NCBI RefSeq assembly: GCF_003240565.2 | Contig: NZ_CP117258.1 | Span: 248,001-312,000, forward strand | Length of the DNA stretch: 64,000 nt | Origin: Rhizobium tumorigenes | Lineage (GTDB): Bacteria > Pseudomonadota > Alphaproteobacteria > Rhizobiales > Rhizobiaceae | Direction of reading: 5' to 3' | Shown: positions 25,298-34,386 of the stretch, one piece after another | Position numbering within the stretch: the first letter of the stretch is position 1 | Layout: every line of letters begins with the position of its first letter | Notes under the pieces: model-generated | Seen by the model: only the letters and a program-made list of their open reading frames with translations | Told to the model about the DNA's origin: nothing | The model's database searches: none | Translations under genes and position numbers: made by a program

Positions 25298-25320
25298 CCG
25301 CGCGGGGAACCCTCGCGCGG
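25298..25320 (+). promoter_or_regulatory. Strong intergenic stem-loop after the peptide-binding-protein gene
   Basis: CCGCGCG pairs with CGCGCGG and an inner GGG with CCC, closing on an AA loop with one unpaired T. It starts 9 bases after the stop, without a T-run. Likely protects the binding-protein mRNA or reduces downstream transcription. Confidence 0.6.
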
Positions 25321-25345
25321 CCGATGCAACAGGTTGGGATCGGCC

Positions 25346-26293
25346 ATGTACACCTACATCGGAAAGAGACTGCTCGTCGCCATACCGACGCTGCTGATCA
25401 TCTCCATCTTCGTCTTTTCGCTGCAGAAGCTTTTGCCCGGCGACCCCGTCCTTGCCATGGCCGGCGAAGAGCGCGACCCGCAGGTGATTGAGTTCCTGCG
25501 TGAAAAATACCGGCTGAACGATCCCGTCGTCTACCAATACGGCTACTGGCTGGGGGCGGTGCTGAAGGGCGACCTCGGCATCTCGCTGCGCACCAACCAG
25601 CCCGTCCTCACCCTGGTCGCCCAGAAACTGCCGGTGACCTTGCAACTAGCCATCATGTCGATGATCTTTGCCGTCGTCATCGGCATTCCGATGGGCATCC
25701 TCGCGGCGGTCAAGCGCAACACGATCATCGACTTTCTCGCCAACATCGTCGCGTTGTGCGGCCTGTCGATCCCGAATTTCTGGCTCGGCATCATGTTGAT
25801 TCTGCTGATTTCGGTAAAGCTCGGCTGGCTGCCGGCCTCCGGCTACCAGCCCTTCTTCGACGACCCGCTGCAATCGATTAAGACGATGCTGATGCCCGCC
25901 TTCGTGCTCGGCAATGCGCTGGCGGCAACGCTGATGCGCCACACGCGCTCCTCGATGCTGAGCGTGCTCAGCGCCGACTACATCCGCACCGCGCGCGCCA
26001 AGGGCCTAAAGGAATCCGCCGTGGTGCTGCAGCACACGTTCCGTAACGCGCTGCTGCCGATCATCACCGTCAGCGCCCTACTGTTCGGCGAACTGCTGGC
26101 GGGCGCGGTGCTGACCGAGCAGATCTTCACCATTCCGGGCTTCGGCAAACTGATCGTCGATGCCGTCTTCAACCGCGACTATGCGGTCGTCCAGGGCGTG
26201 GTGCTCTGCACCGCGGTCGGCTTCATCTTCATGAACCTCGTTGCCGACGTGTTTTCCGTCCTGCTCAATCCGAGACTGAGGGCCGCCCTATGA
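25346..26293 (+). CDS. Peptide ABC transporter permease (DppB/GsiC-like)
   Basis: 315 residues from the ATG at 25346; a TTG twelve bases earlier is less likely. It has the N-terminal helix YTYIGKRLLVAIPTLLIISIF and PGDPVLAMAG, then a BPD_transp_1 domain with six membrane helices and the ATPase-contact loop YIRTARAKGLKESAVVLQHTFRNALLP (about 213-240). It pairs with the second permease to form the channel. Its stop overlaps the next gene by 4 bases. Confidence 0.92.
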   Translation: MYTYIGKRLLVAIPTLLIISIFVFSLQKLLPGDPVLAMAGEERDPQVIEFLREKYRLNDPVVYQYGYWLGAVLKGDLGISLRTNQPVLTLVAQKLPVTLQLAIMSMIFAVVIGIPMGILAAVKRNTIIDFLANIVALCGLSIPNFWLGIMLILLISVKLGWLPASGYQPFFDDPLQSIKTMLMPAFVLGNALAATLMRHTRSSMLSVLSADYIRTARAKGLKESAVVLQHTFRNALLPIITVSALLFGELLAGAVLTEQIFTIPGFGKLIVDAVFNRDYAVVQGVVLCTAVGFIFMNLVADVFSVLLNPRLRAAL

Positions 26294-27174
26294 GTACGAT
26301 AGACCCGGTCGCTTCCCTTCCAGTTTCTGTGGCTAGCCCACGCTCCACCAGCCGCGCATGGCGCAAGCTCAAAGCCAACAAGGGCGCGCTCATTGGGCTT
26401 GTCATCATCCTCTTCTTCGTTGTCCTGGCGATTGCCGCACCCCTCCTGCCCATTCCCGATCCCATCGCCACCAGCTGGTCTTCCATCCGCAAGGCACCGT
26501 CGTCGGCCCATTGGCTGGGCACAGACGACATCGGTCGTGACATCCTTTCGCGCATGATCTGGGGCGCGCGGGCGTCGCTGATGGCCGGCATCTTCTCGGT
26601 GGCCATCGCAGTCGTCATCGGCGTGCCGCTCGGCCTTATCTCCGGCTATTTCGGCGGCTGGATCGACATGATCATCTCGCGTGTGACGGAAGCGTTTCTC
26701 GCCATGCCTTTCCTGATCATGGCCATCGCGCTTGCCGCCTTCCTCGGACCAAGCCTCACCAATGCCATGATCGCCATCGGCCTTTCCGCCATGCCCGTCT
26801 TCATCCGCCTGACGCGCGGCCAGGTGATGGCCGTCAAGACCGAGGAATATGTCGAAGGCGCCCGCTCGATCGGTCTTCGTCACTTCAGCATCATCACCCG
26901 CTACATTCTGCCCAATGTGCTCGCCCCGATCCTTGTGCAGGCAACCCTGACCATTGCGACGGCAATCATTGCCGAGGCGAGCCTCTCATTCCTCGGCCTC
27001 GGCCAGCAGCCGCCGGCACCGAGCTGGGGCTCCATGCTCAACGTCGCCAAGAACTTTCTCGGCCAGGCGCCGTGGATGGCCATGTGGCCTGGAGCGGCGA
27101 TCTTCCTCGTCGTCATCGGTTTCAATCTTCTCGGCGACGGGCTTCGCGATGCCCTCGACCCGCGCGACGCCTGA
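26290..27174 (+). CDS. Peptide ABC transporter permease (DppC/GsiD-like)
   Basis: 294 residues. N-terminal OppC-type region (RAWRKLKANKGALIGLVIILFFVVLA), the conserved HWLGTDDIGRDILSRMIWGARASL and a BPD_transp_1 domain with contact loop EYVEGARSIGLRHFSIITRYILPN. Translationally coupled to the first permease through an ATGA overlap. Second half of the channel for the peptide captured by the product of 23780-25288. Confidence 0.92.
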   Translation: MSTIDPVASLPVSVASPRSTSRAWRKLKANKGALIGLVIILFFVVLAIAAPLLPIPDPIATSWSSIRKAPSSAHWLGTDDIGRDILSRMIWGARASLMAGIFSVAIAVVIGVPLGLISGYFGGWIDMIISRVTEAFLAMPFLIMAIALAAFLGPSLTNAMIAIGLSAMPVFIRLTRGQVMAVKTEEYVEGARSIGLRHFSIITRYILPNVLAPILVQATLTIATAIIAEASLSFLGLGQQPPAPSWGSMLNVAKNFLGQAPWMAMWPGAAIFLVVIGFNLLGDGLRDALDPRDA

Positions 27175-27195
27175 TTACTTTCAAAGGACTTTGCC

Positions 27196-28983
27196 ATGAC
27201 CGCTTTTACCACCCGCCCCGAGATCCTCGGCACCTTCGGTGTTGTCACATCCACCCACTGGATCGCCTCGGCGGTCGGTATGAGCATCCTGGAAAAGGGA
27301 GGCAACGCATTCGACGCGGCTGTTGCCACCGGTTTCGTCCTTCAGATCATAGAACCGCATCTGTGCGGTCCGGGCGGCGATCTGCCGGCCCTGATCTATT
27401 CGAAGAAGAAGGACAAGGTGGAGGTGATCTGCGCTCAGGGTCCCGCACCGGCCGGCGCTACCATCGAGCACTACACGAGTGAAGGCCTGACGCTCATCCC
27501 CGGCGACGGGCTGCTATCGACCGTCATTCCGGGCGCCTTCGACGGCTGGATGCTGATGCTGCGGGACTACGGCACCATGACCGTCCGAGATGTTCTTGAG
27601 CCGGCTATCTATTACGCCGAAAACGGCCATCCCGTTCTTCCCCGGGTTTCGGCAACCATCAAGGGCCTTTCCCAATTCTTCGAAACCGAGTGGCCGACAT
27701 CCCATGCCCATTGGCTTCCCGGCGGTTCTCATCCGGAGCCACATTCGAATTTTCGGCAGCCGGCATTGGCCGAAACATGGCGCCGGGTTATCTCCGAGGC
27801 GGAAAGCAAGCGCGGCCGCGAGGCGCAGGTCGATGCTGCCCGAGACGCATTCTACAAAGGCTTTATTGCCGAGGCGATCGATGGCTACGTGCGCAACAAT
27901 GCGGTGATGGACGCGAGCGGAACAAGGCACAAAGGCGTACTGACCGCCGAAGACATGGCCGGCTGGTCAGCTACTGTCGAAGCGCCGCAAACGTTCGACT
28001 ATCATGGCTGGACGGTGGCAAAGACCGACACCTGGGGTCAGGGACCCGTCTTCCTGCAGGCGCTGTCGCTGTTGAAAGGCTTCGATATCGCCGCGATGGA
28101 CCCGGCGGGCGCCGATTTCGTTCACACCGTCACCGAGTCGATGAAGCTCGCCTTTGCCGACCGCGAGGTCTACTACGGCGATCCCGATTTCTGCGACGTA
28201 CCGCTCGACCACCTCCTGTCGGAAGCCTATGCCGCGGAACGTCGCACGCTGATCACACCCGAAGCCTCGTTCGACCTGCGCCCCGGCAAGCTTGCGGGTT
28301 TTAAGGCCCAGTGGGACGCGACGATGGCCATGCTGGATACGTCGGCTTCCAAGTCGGGCGCCGTCTACGAGCCGACCATGTCGCATCTGACCGAAAAGCG
28401 CGGAGACACCGTGCATATCGACGTGATCGACCGCGAGGGCAACATGGTGTCCGTGACACCCTCGGGCGGCTGGCTGCAATCGTCGCCGACCATTCCGGGC
28501 CTCGGCTTCTGCCTCAATTCCCGGGCCCAGATGTTCTGGCTGAAGCCTGGGCTGCCCTCGTCGCTTGCACCCGGCAAGCGGCCGAGGACCACACTGACGC
28601 CCTCGATCGCCCTCCACGAGGGCCGCCCGGCGCTGTCCTTCGGAACGCCCGGCGGCGACCAGCAGGACCAGTGGCAGCTGGCCTTCTTCCTGCACTACGT
28701 CCACCACAAGATGAACCTGCAGCAGGCGATCGACACGCCGCTGTTCCACACGACGCATTTTCCGAGCTCCTTTTATCCCCGCACCCGCGAGCCAGGCGGC
28801 TTGACGGTGGAGGCGAATTTCGGGTCGAGGGTGCTGGAAGCACTGCGCGCCAAGGGGCACCAGTTGACTGTCGCGGACGAGTGGACCGTTGGCCGGCTGA
28901 CTGCGGCAGGACGTGACGCCGACGGCTTGCTCCGGGCAGCGGCGACACCACGGCTGATGCAAGCCTATGCAGTGGGGCGCTGA
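27196..28983 (+). CDS. ggt: Gamma-glutamyltransferase family protein (Ntn hydrolase)
   Basis: 595 residues, normal for the unprocessed family. The large-subunit start has STHWIASAVGMSILEKGGNAFDAAVA and EPHLCGPGGD. The self-cleavage nucleophile is the Thr in GDTVHIDVIDREGN (about residue 399), aligned with Thr391 of E. coli Ggt, with SVTPSGGW and PGGDQQDQW following in the small subunit. No signal peptide is evident, so it is likely cytoplasmic, unlike E. coli Ggt. It should hydrolyse or transfer the gamma-glutamyl group of imported glutathione-like peptides. Closely related acylases cannot be excluded. Confidence 0.85.
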   Translation: MTAFTTRPEILGTFGVVTSTHWIASAVGMSILEKGGNAFDAAVATGFVLQIIEPHLCGPGGDLPALIYSKKKDKVEVICAQGPAPAGATIEHYTSEGLTLIPGDGLLSTVIPGAFDGWMLMLRDYGTMTVRDVLEPAIYYAENGHPVLPRVSATIKGLSQFFETEWPTSHAHWLPGGSHPEPHSNFRQPALAETWRRVISEAESKRGREAQVDAARDAFYKGFIAEAIDGYVRNNAVMDASGTRHKGVLTAEDMAGWSATVEAPQTFDYHGWTVAKTDTWGQGPVFLQALSLLKGFDIAAMDPAGADFVHTVTESMKLAFADREVYYGDPDFCDVPLDHLLSEAYAAERRTLITPEASFDLRPGKLAGFKAQWDATMAMLDTSASKSGAVYEPTMSHLTEKRGDTVHIDVIDREGNMVSVTPSGGWLQSSPTIPGLGFCLNSRAQMFWLKPGLPSSLAPGKRPRTTLTPSIALHEGRPALSFGTPGGDQQDQWQLAFFLHYVHHKMNLQQAIDTPLFHTTHFPSSFYPRTREPGGLTVEANFGSRVLEALRAKGHQLTVADEWTVGRLTAAGRDADGLLRAAATPRLMQAYAVGR

Positions 28984-28984
28984 T

Positions 28985-29743
28985 ATGACCTGGTCCATCG
29001 TTACCCGCGATCCCGAAACCGGCTACCTCGCCATCGCCGTCGCCACCCGTTTTTTCGCGGTCGGCAGCATCGTGCCTCATATACGCGGCGGTGTCGGCGC
29101 CATCGCGACGCAGGCTTTCTCGAGCCCGCTCTATGGAACGGACGGCCTGGTCATGCTGGCCGAGGGCAAGACACCTCAGCAGACCATTGCCGCACTCACA
29201 AACCGCGACGACGGCCACGAGCAACGCCAATTGCACCTGATCGACGGCAAGGGCCGCAACGCAGCCTTTACCGGGCGGAAATGCATCGATTGGGCCGGCC
29301 ATCTCATCGACGAAAACGTCTCCGTTGCCGGTAACATGCTGTCCGGTCCGGAGGTGATCGCCAAAACGCTCGAGACATTCAATAAGACATCCGGAAAGCC
29401 GCTGGCCGAACGGCTGCTGGAAGCGATGCAGGCAGGCGAAGACGCCGGCGGTGACAAGCGCGGCCGGCAATCTGCCGCGCTGGTGATCTACCGCGACCAG
29501 GATTACGCCTGGCTCAACATCCGCGTCGACGACCACGCCGAACCGCTCGCCGAACTGCGGCGTCTCTATGCCGTGGCCCAGGAGCGCTACCTTCTCGTCG
29601 CCGAAACCACGCCAACCCGGGAAAACCCCAGCGGCATGATCGACCGCAGCGCAATCGACGCGGACATCGCGCGGATGGAAGCCGGGCGGAAAGCAGCCGG
29701 GCTATCGTCGGCCTCCTTTGCCACCTCGCCGAAATCCGTTTGA
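28985..29743 (+). CDS. DUF1028 family protein (Ntn-hydrolase-like)
   Basis: 252 residues from the ATG one base after the transferase stop. Family pattern: TWSIVTRDPETGYLAIAVATRFFAVGSIVPHIRGGVGAIATQAFSSPLYG, later GRKCIDWAGH, VAGNMLSG and GGDKRGRQSAALVI. DUF1028 proteins have an Ntn-hydrolase-like fold but no settled activity. Tight coupling with gamma-glutamyltransferase and a peptide importer suggests a peptide or amide hydrolase acting on the same substrates, for example on the remaining dipeptide. Not proven. Confidence 0.85.
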   Translation: MTWSIVTRDPETGYLAIAVATRFFAVGSIVPHIRGGVGAIATQAFSSPLYGTDGLVMLAEGKTPQQTIAALTNRDDGHEQRQLHLIDGKGRNAAFTGRKCIDWAGHLIDENVSVAGNMLSGPEVIAKTLETFNKTSGKPLAERLLEAMQAGEDAGGDKRGRQSAALVIYRDQDYAWLNIRVDDHAEPLAELRRLYAVAQERYLLVAETTPTRENPSGMIDRSAIDADIARMEAGRKAAGLSSASFATSPKSV

Positions 29744-29778
29744 AACTCGGCCGCCCATAGCAAATATCGAGGTACTCC

Positions 29779-31629
29779 ATGACCGATACAGCCGCTGAGA
29801 AGACCATGACCGGTGCAGCGCCGGTGCTGTCAGCCTCCCATCTGACGACCTCTTTTCGCGTCGATGGCCAGTGGCGTCCGGTCGTTCGTGACATCTCCTT
29901 CGATGTCATGCCTGGTGAAACCGTGGCGATTGTCGGGGAAAGCGGGTCGGGCAAGAGTGTGACCTCGCTGTCTATCATGCGCCTGCTTGCTGCCAACAGC
30001 AGCCGGATCGAGGGCAGCATCCTGCTTGGAGGCCGCGATATCCTTTCGTTGTCGGACAAGGAAATGAGAGGCGTTCGCGGCAAGGACGTCGCGATGATCT
30101 TCCAGGAGCCGATGACGTCGCTCAATCCGATCTTCACCATCGGCCGCCAGATCTCGGAAGCACTCACCTGCCACGGCGACATTTCGAAAGCGGAGGCGAA
30201 GGCAGAGACCATTCGCCTGCTCGAGAAGGTGCGGATTCCTAACGCGGCCTCGCGTTTCAACGAGTATCCGCACCAGTTCTCCGGTGGCATGCGCCAGCGG
30301 GTGATGATTGCCATGGCGCTGGCCTCGAGGCCGAAGCTTTTGATCGCCGACGAGCCCACCACCGCGCTCGACGTGACGATCCAGGGCCAGATCCTCGATC
30401 TCATCAAGATCCTGCAGGAGGAGGAAGGCATGTCCGTCCTCTTCATCACCCACGACATGGGCGTCGTCGCCGAAATTTCCGACCGAACCATCGTCATGTA
30501 TCGCGGCGAAGCGGTCGAGAGCGGCGCGACCGACGATATTTTTCATCGCGGCAAGCATCCCTATACCCGGGCTCTCCTCTCCGCCGTCCCCCGCCTCGGT
30601 TCGATGGCGGACAAGGCGTGGCCGCTGCGCTTCCCCGTCGTCGATGCGGCCACCGGCGTCCTCCAGCAACCGGGCGAGGTGGCGGACACGGTGGACCGCC
30701 GCCAGACGCCGATCCTCGACGTCAAGAACCTCACCACGCGCTTCGATATCCATGGCGGCCTGCTGGGGCGAAAGACCGGCGCCATCCATGCGGTGGAAAA
30801 CGTCTCGTTCGATCTCTTCCAGGGCGAAACGCTGTCGCTTGTCGGCGAAAGCGGTTGTGGCAAGTCGACCACCGGGCGCTCGATCATGCGCCTCATAGAG
30901 CCCGATGGCGGAGAGGTGCATCTCGACGGCTACGACGTGATGAAGCTGGATTCACTGGCCCTTCGCCAGATGCGCCGCAGCATCCAGATGATCTTCCAAG
31001 ACCCGTTCGCCAGCCTCAATCCCCGCCTGACTATCGGCTTTGCCGTCGCCGAGCCCGTGATCGAGCACGGCCTCGGTACCCGCGCCCAGGCGCGCGATAA
31101 GGCCGCCGACCTGCTGGAACGCGTCGGTCTGAAGGCCGACATGATGAGCCGCTACCCGCACGAGTTTTCGGGCGGCCAGCGTCAACGCATCTGCATCGCC
31201 CGTGCCCTGGCGCTCGATCCGAAGGTCATCGTCGCCGACGAGAGCGTCTCGGCGCTCGATGTCTCCATCAAGGCGCAGGTCTGCAATCTGCTGATGGACC
31301 TGCAGCAGAGCCTTCACCTTGCCTTCCTGTTCATCTCCCACGACATGGCGGTTGTCGAGCGCGTCAGTCACCGCGTCGCCGTGATGTATCTGGGTGAGAT
31401 CGTCGAGATCGGACCGCGCGCGGCGGTGTTCGAAAACCCGCAGCATCCCTACACGAAGAAACTCATCGCGGCGGTGCCCGTCCCCGATCCCTCGCGCCGT
31501 GGCATCAAGCGGGATATTTCGACGGATGAGCTCAGAAGCCCGATCCGTGCGGTCGGCTATGAGCCGCCTGTCCGCAACTACCGCGAAGTATCTGCCGGTC
31601 ACCTCGTGCGGCTCGACGAGCCAGCGTGA
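29779..31629 (+). CDS. Peptide ABC transporter ATPase, two fused nucleotide-binding domains (GsiA-like)
   Basis: 616 residues, the size of E. coli GsiA. Domain 1: GESGSGKSVTS, MIFQEPMTSLNPIFTIG, FSGGMRQRVMIAMAL, LLIADEPTTALD. Domain 2: GESGCGKSTTGRS, IQMIFQDPFASLNPRLTIG, FSGGQRQRICIARAL, VIVADESVSALD. Each is followed by an oligopeptide C-terminal segment (GKHPYTRALLSAVPR and NPQHPYTKKLIAAVP). Both sites look catalytic. It ends the operon and meets the convergent aldo/keto reductase gene 45 bases later. Confidence 0.93.
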   Translation: MTDTAAEKTMTGAAPVLSASHLTTSFRVDGQWRPVVRDISFDVMPGETVAIVGESGSGKSVTSLSIMRLLAANSSRIEGSILLGGRDILSLSDKEMRGVRGKDVAMIFQEPMTSLNPIFTIGRQISEALTCHGDISKAEAKAETIRLLEKVRIPNAASRFNEYPHQFSGGMRQRVMIAMALASRPKLLIADEPTTALDVTIQGQILDLIKILQEEEGMSVLFITHDMGVVAEISDRTIVMYRGEAVESGATDDIFHRGKHPYTRALLSAVPRLGSMADKAWPLRFPVVDAATGVLQQPGEVADTVDRRQTPILDVKNLTTRFDIHGGLLGRKTGAIHAVENVSFDLFQGETLSLVGESGCGKSTTGRSIMRLIEPDGGEVHLDGYDVMKLDSLALRQMRRSIQMIFQDPFASLNPRLTIGFAVAEPVIEHGLGTRAQARDKAADLLERVGLKADMMSRYPHEFSGGQRQRICIARALALDPKVIVADESVSALDVSIKAQVCNLLMDLQQSLHLAFLFISHDMAVVERVSHRVAVMYLGEIVEIGPRAAVFENPQHPYTKKLIAAVPVPDPSRRGIKRDISTDELRSPIRAVGYEPPVRNYREVSAGHLVRLDEPA

Positions 31630-31674
31630 CCGGCAGTTTGTGCAGGCCCTATCCGGGGACTGATGTCGTGATCG

Positions 31675-32724
31675 TCATGCGTCCTTCAGATACGGCGCGA
31701 TCAGGCTGAGGTCGGCTTCACTCAGGCGGTCGGTGGCGGTGTTTTTCTGGTGCCAGTAGGGGTATTGCAGCCAGGGCTGGCTGACCTTGTCGAGCCTTGC
31801 CCGCTCCTCGTCCGCAAGCTTGAGTTCGGCAGCAGCAAGATTGTCCCTGAATTGCGCTTCCGTGCGGCCGCCGATGATAACGGAGGTCACGCCCTTGCGG
31901 CCGATCAACCAGGCAAGTGCCACCTGGGCGGCAGACACGCCGCGGCTGTCGCCGATTTCGACCAGCGCGTCGACGATGTTCCAGAGCCGGTCTTCGTCGC
32001 GGATCGGCGGTTCGGTCCAGCCGGCAAACTGGCGCGTACCTTCGGGAGCCGCTTGATTGCGACGATGCTTGCCTGACAGAAGACCGCCGGAAATCGGGCT
32101 CCAGATCAGGATCCCGAGACCCTGGTCGATGCTGATCGGGATGAGCTCGTTCTCGGCATCCCGGCTTTCCAGCGTGTAGTGGATCTGCTGGCTGACGAAG
32201 CGCTGGTAGCGGTCGCGCTCCGCAATGCCCAAGGCCTTCATGATGTGCCAGCCGGAAAAATTGGAGCAGCCGATATAGCGAACCTTGCCATGGCGCACGA
32301 GCGTATCCAGAGCCTCCATGGTTTCCTCGACCGGCGTCGTGCCGTCCCACTCGTGGACCTGGTAGAGGTCGATGACATCGGTCTTCATCCGACGAAGGCT
32401 GGCTTCGCAACCGGCGATCAGGTGCTGGCGGGAGAGGCCGCTGCTGTTCGGGCCGTCGCCCATCGGAAAGCGTACCTTGGTGGCGACCAGCACGTCTTTC
32501 TTTCGCGGTCCACCGATGATCTCGCCGAGGATTTCCTCGCAAACGCCTTGCGAATACGCGTCAGCCGTGTCGATCAGATTGACGCAGATATCGACGAGGC
32601 GCCGTGCCTCGTTGACGCCGAGATCGCCGACGGTCTTCGCCCAGCCGACACCGCCAAAGGTCATCGTGCCCATAGTGATCGTCGAGACTTTCAGGCCCGA
32701 GCGGCCGAGTTGCCGATATTCCAT
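31675..32724 (-). CDS. Aldo/keto reductase
   Basis: 349 residues from the ATG at 32724, which has GGGAGAGAG upstream; an in-frame extension to 32754 has no such site. TIM-barrel AKR with the start MEYRQLGRSGLKVSTITMGTMTFGG, catalytic Asp/Tyr in NLIDTADAYSQGVCEEILG, Lys in VATKVRF and His in DLYQVHEWDG. NADPH-binding segment near the C-terminus (LIGRKGVTSVIIGGRTEAQF). Reduces aldehydes or ketones with NADPH; substrate not predictable. Its neighbours are convergent, so it is a single-gene unit. Confidence 0.9.
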   Translation of the reverse strand: MEYRQLGRSGLKVSTITMGTMTFGGVGWAKTVGDLGVNEARRLVDICVNLIDTADAYSQGVCEEILGEIIGGPRKKDVLVATKVRFPMGDGPNSSGLSRQHLIAGCEASLRRMKTDVIDLYQVHEWDGTTPVEETMEALDTLVRHGKVRYIGCSNFSGWHIMKALGIAERDRYQRFVSQQIHYTLESRDAENELIPISIDQGLGILIWSPISGGLLSGKHRRNQAAPEGTRQFAGWTEPPIRDEDRLWNIVDALVEIGDSRGVSAAQVALAWLIGRKGVTSVIIGGRTEAQFRDNLAAAELKLADEERARLDKVSQPWLQYPYWHQKNTATDRLSEADLSLIAPYLKDA

Positions 32725-33234
32725 TTCTCTCTCCCATTTTCGCGCCGGCGGCAATCGCCGGTAAATTCCGCGCCAACTGAACCAATGACAACGCCGACAG
32801 TTGCATCCCTATCGAATGGCACCTGCGACGGAATCAAGGGAACATGGGCACCTGCTGGCAATGGCGCAAGCATATCCTATCCCCAACTTGCGAGCACCGC
32901 CATCGCTGCCAAAATGAGAGCCGCGATCAAAACTCTGTGATACAGCGCCGGCCCGATCCAGTGCGGCGATGGAGTTCATCGACACCTTGCAAGGAATTAC
33001 TTCGGGCGAGCGTAAGACGTGCCGAAAGTGAACATCGGCAATGCCCGTCGATGCAAAAATACATCAGAAATACAGTAGATAGTCCGGAATGTATCATGTC
33101 GGGAAAAATTTTTAGCGTTAACCATCAATGGCTTACGGTCTCGACAAGCAATGTGCGAAGGTTAATGATTAGAGGCGGCTTCTATTACGTTATCCTCAAC
33201 AAAGCGTTGACAAACTACAGGCACCCCACCACCC
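32725..33234. other. 510-base intergenic region before the exopolysaccharide genes
   Basis: No convincing gene. A 50-codon plus-strand ORF near 32786-32940 lacks a ribosome-binding site. The right part (about 33040-33200) is AT-rich and contains TTAACC (33118 region) and an inverted GGTTAA about 38 bases later, possible regulator contacts for the glycosyltransferase gene. No clear -35/-10 pair was found. Confidence 0.4.
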
Positions 33235-34386
33235 ATGACCTTCGAGATTGTCCAGATCATCCAGGAATTCAACACAGTGGGGGGTGCCGAACGGGTCGCG
33301 TGGGACCTGTCGATCGCCTTTGGCAAACTCGGCCAGTTGAACTCGGTCGTGGCATCGACGACACCGCAATTCCCCCCTGCCAATGTCAAGCTACGGCCGA
33401 TTGTGCCCTGGCTCGCCCGCCTCCCGAAGCGGGGGCTGTTTCGCTATGCCGGGCGCATGGTCGTTGTGCCGATCTTCACGATCGCTGCCAATTTCGCGAA
33501 CCTGCCCAAGAGAGAAAGCGTGCTGATCAGCCATGGCGATACGTTCTACGGCGACATCCTGGTGGTGCACGCGGTGAATGCTGAAAACCTTAAGGAGAAG
33601 CGACGGGCCGGACAATGGAGTTGGCTCCTCAACCCGATCCATGCCTGGGTTGCCGTCCGCGACCGGCTCATGATCGGCGGTCTCCGGTATCGCCGCTACG
33701 TCGCCGTGTCGGGCCGGGTCAAGCACGAGCTGATGGACAACTATAAGGTGCCGTCGGACCTTATCGCCATCATTCCGAACGGGATAGACCTTTCCAAGTT
33801 CACGGCGGAGCCGCAGGGCGGCTGTGGGCTGCGTGCCGAATTCGGAATTCCTGACAAGGCCAGGCTTTTGCTGTTCGTCGGCCACGAATTCAGCCGCAAG
33901 GGCCTTGCCTACGTCATCCAGGCCATGCAGACGCTGAACGATCCGACCCTGTGGCTCCTCGTTGTCGGCTCGGACAATCGCAAACCCTATGTCGCCATGG
34001 CAGGGTCGCTCGCATCCCGTATCGTGTTTGCCGGAGAACGCCGTGATATGGAGCACATCTACCCTGCGGCCGACGCCTTCGTGCTTCCGACGGCATACGA
34101 GACTTTCTCGCTGGTCTGCATGGAAGCAATGGCCTGTGGCGTGCCGGTATTGGCAACCCGTGTCGGCGGTATCGAGGAGTATCTGAAGGACGGCGTCAAC
34201 GGCTACGGCATCGGCCGCGATCGGGACGACATCGCCAGGAAGCTTGCCCTCGTTTTTTCCAGCGAAAGCGGCCTGCAAACACTCAAGGCAGGTGCAATTG
34301 CCACGGCAGACAGCTACAGCTGGAATGAGATCAGCCGGCGATATGTGAGCCTTGCCGAAGACGTGCTCCGGGAGAAATATGCATGA
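33235..34386 (+). CDS. Glycosyltransferase family 4
   Basis: 383 residues, GT-B fold. The N-terminal donor-independent lobe starts VQIIQEFNTVGGAERVAWDLS. The C-terminal lobe has ARLLLFVGHEFSRKGLAYVIQAM, then YPAADAFVLPTAYETFSLVCMEAMACGVPVLATRVGGIEEYL, the E-x7-E nucleotide-sugar motif. It would add one sugar to the exopolysaccharide repeat unit in the cytoplasm. No good ribosome-binding site precedes the ATG. It overlaps the hydrolase gene by 4 bases and faces the main polysaccharide operon. Confidence 0.9.
   Translation: MTFEIVQIIQEFNTVGGAERVAWDLSIAFGKLGQLNSVVASTTPQFPPANVKLRPIVPWLARLPKRGLFRYAGRMVVVPIFTIAANFANLPKRESVLISHGDTFYGDILVVHAVNAENLKEKRRAGQWSWLLNPIHAWVAVRDRLMIGGLRYRRYVAVSGRVKHELMDNYKVPSDLIAIIPNGIDLSKFTAEPQGGCGLRAEFGIPDKARLLLFVGHEFSRKGLAYVIQAMQTLNDPTLWLLVVGSDNRKPYVAMAGSLASRIVFAGERRDMEHIYPAADAFVLPTAYETFSLVCMEAMACGVPVLATRVGGIEEYLKDGVNGYGIGRDRDDIARKLALVFSSESGLQTLKAGAIATADSYSWNEISRRYVSLAEDVLREKYA

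Noticed and set aside
24038..25645. 535-residue minus-strand ORF
   Set aside because: It lies antisense to the peptide-binding-protein and permease genes, which have clear family motifs. Typical GC-driven shadow, no recognisable domain.
32786..32940. 50-codon plus-strand ORF upstream of the EPS genes
   Set aside because: No ribosome-binding site, no family, and it lies in a spacer between divergent genes. Not enough to call a gene.
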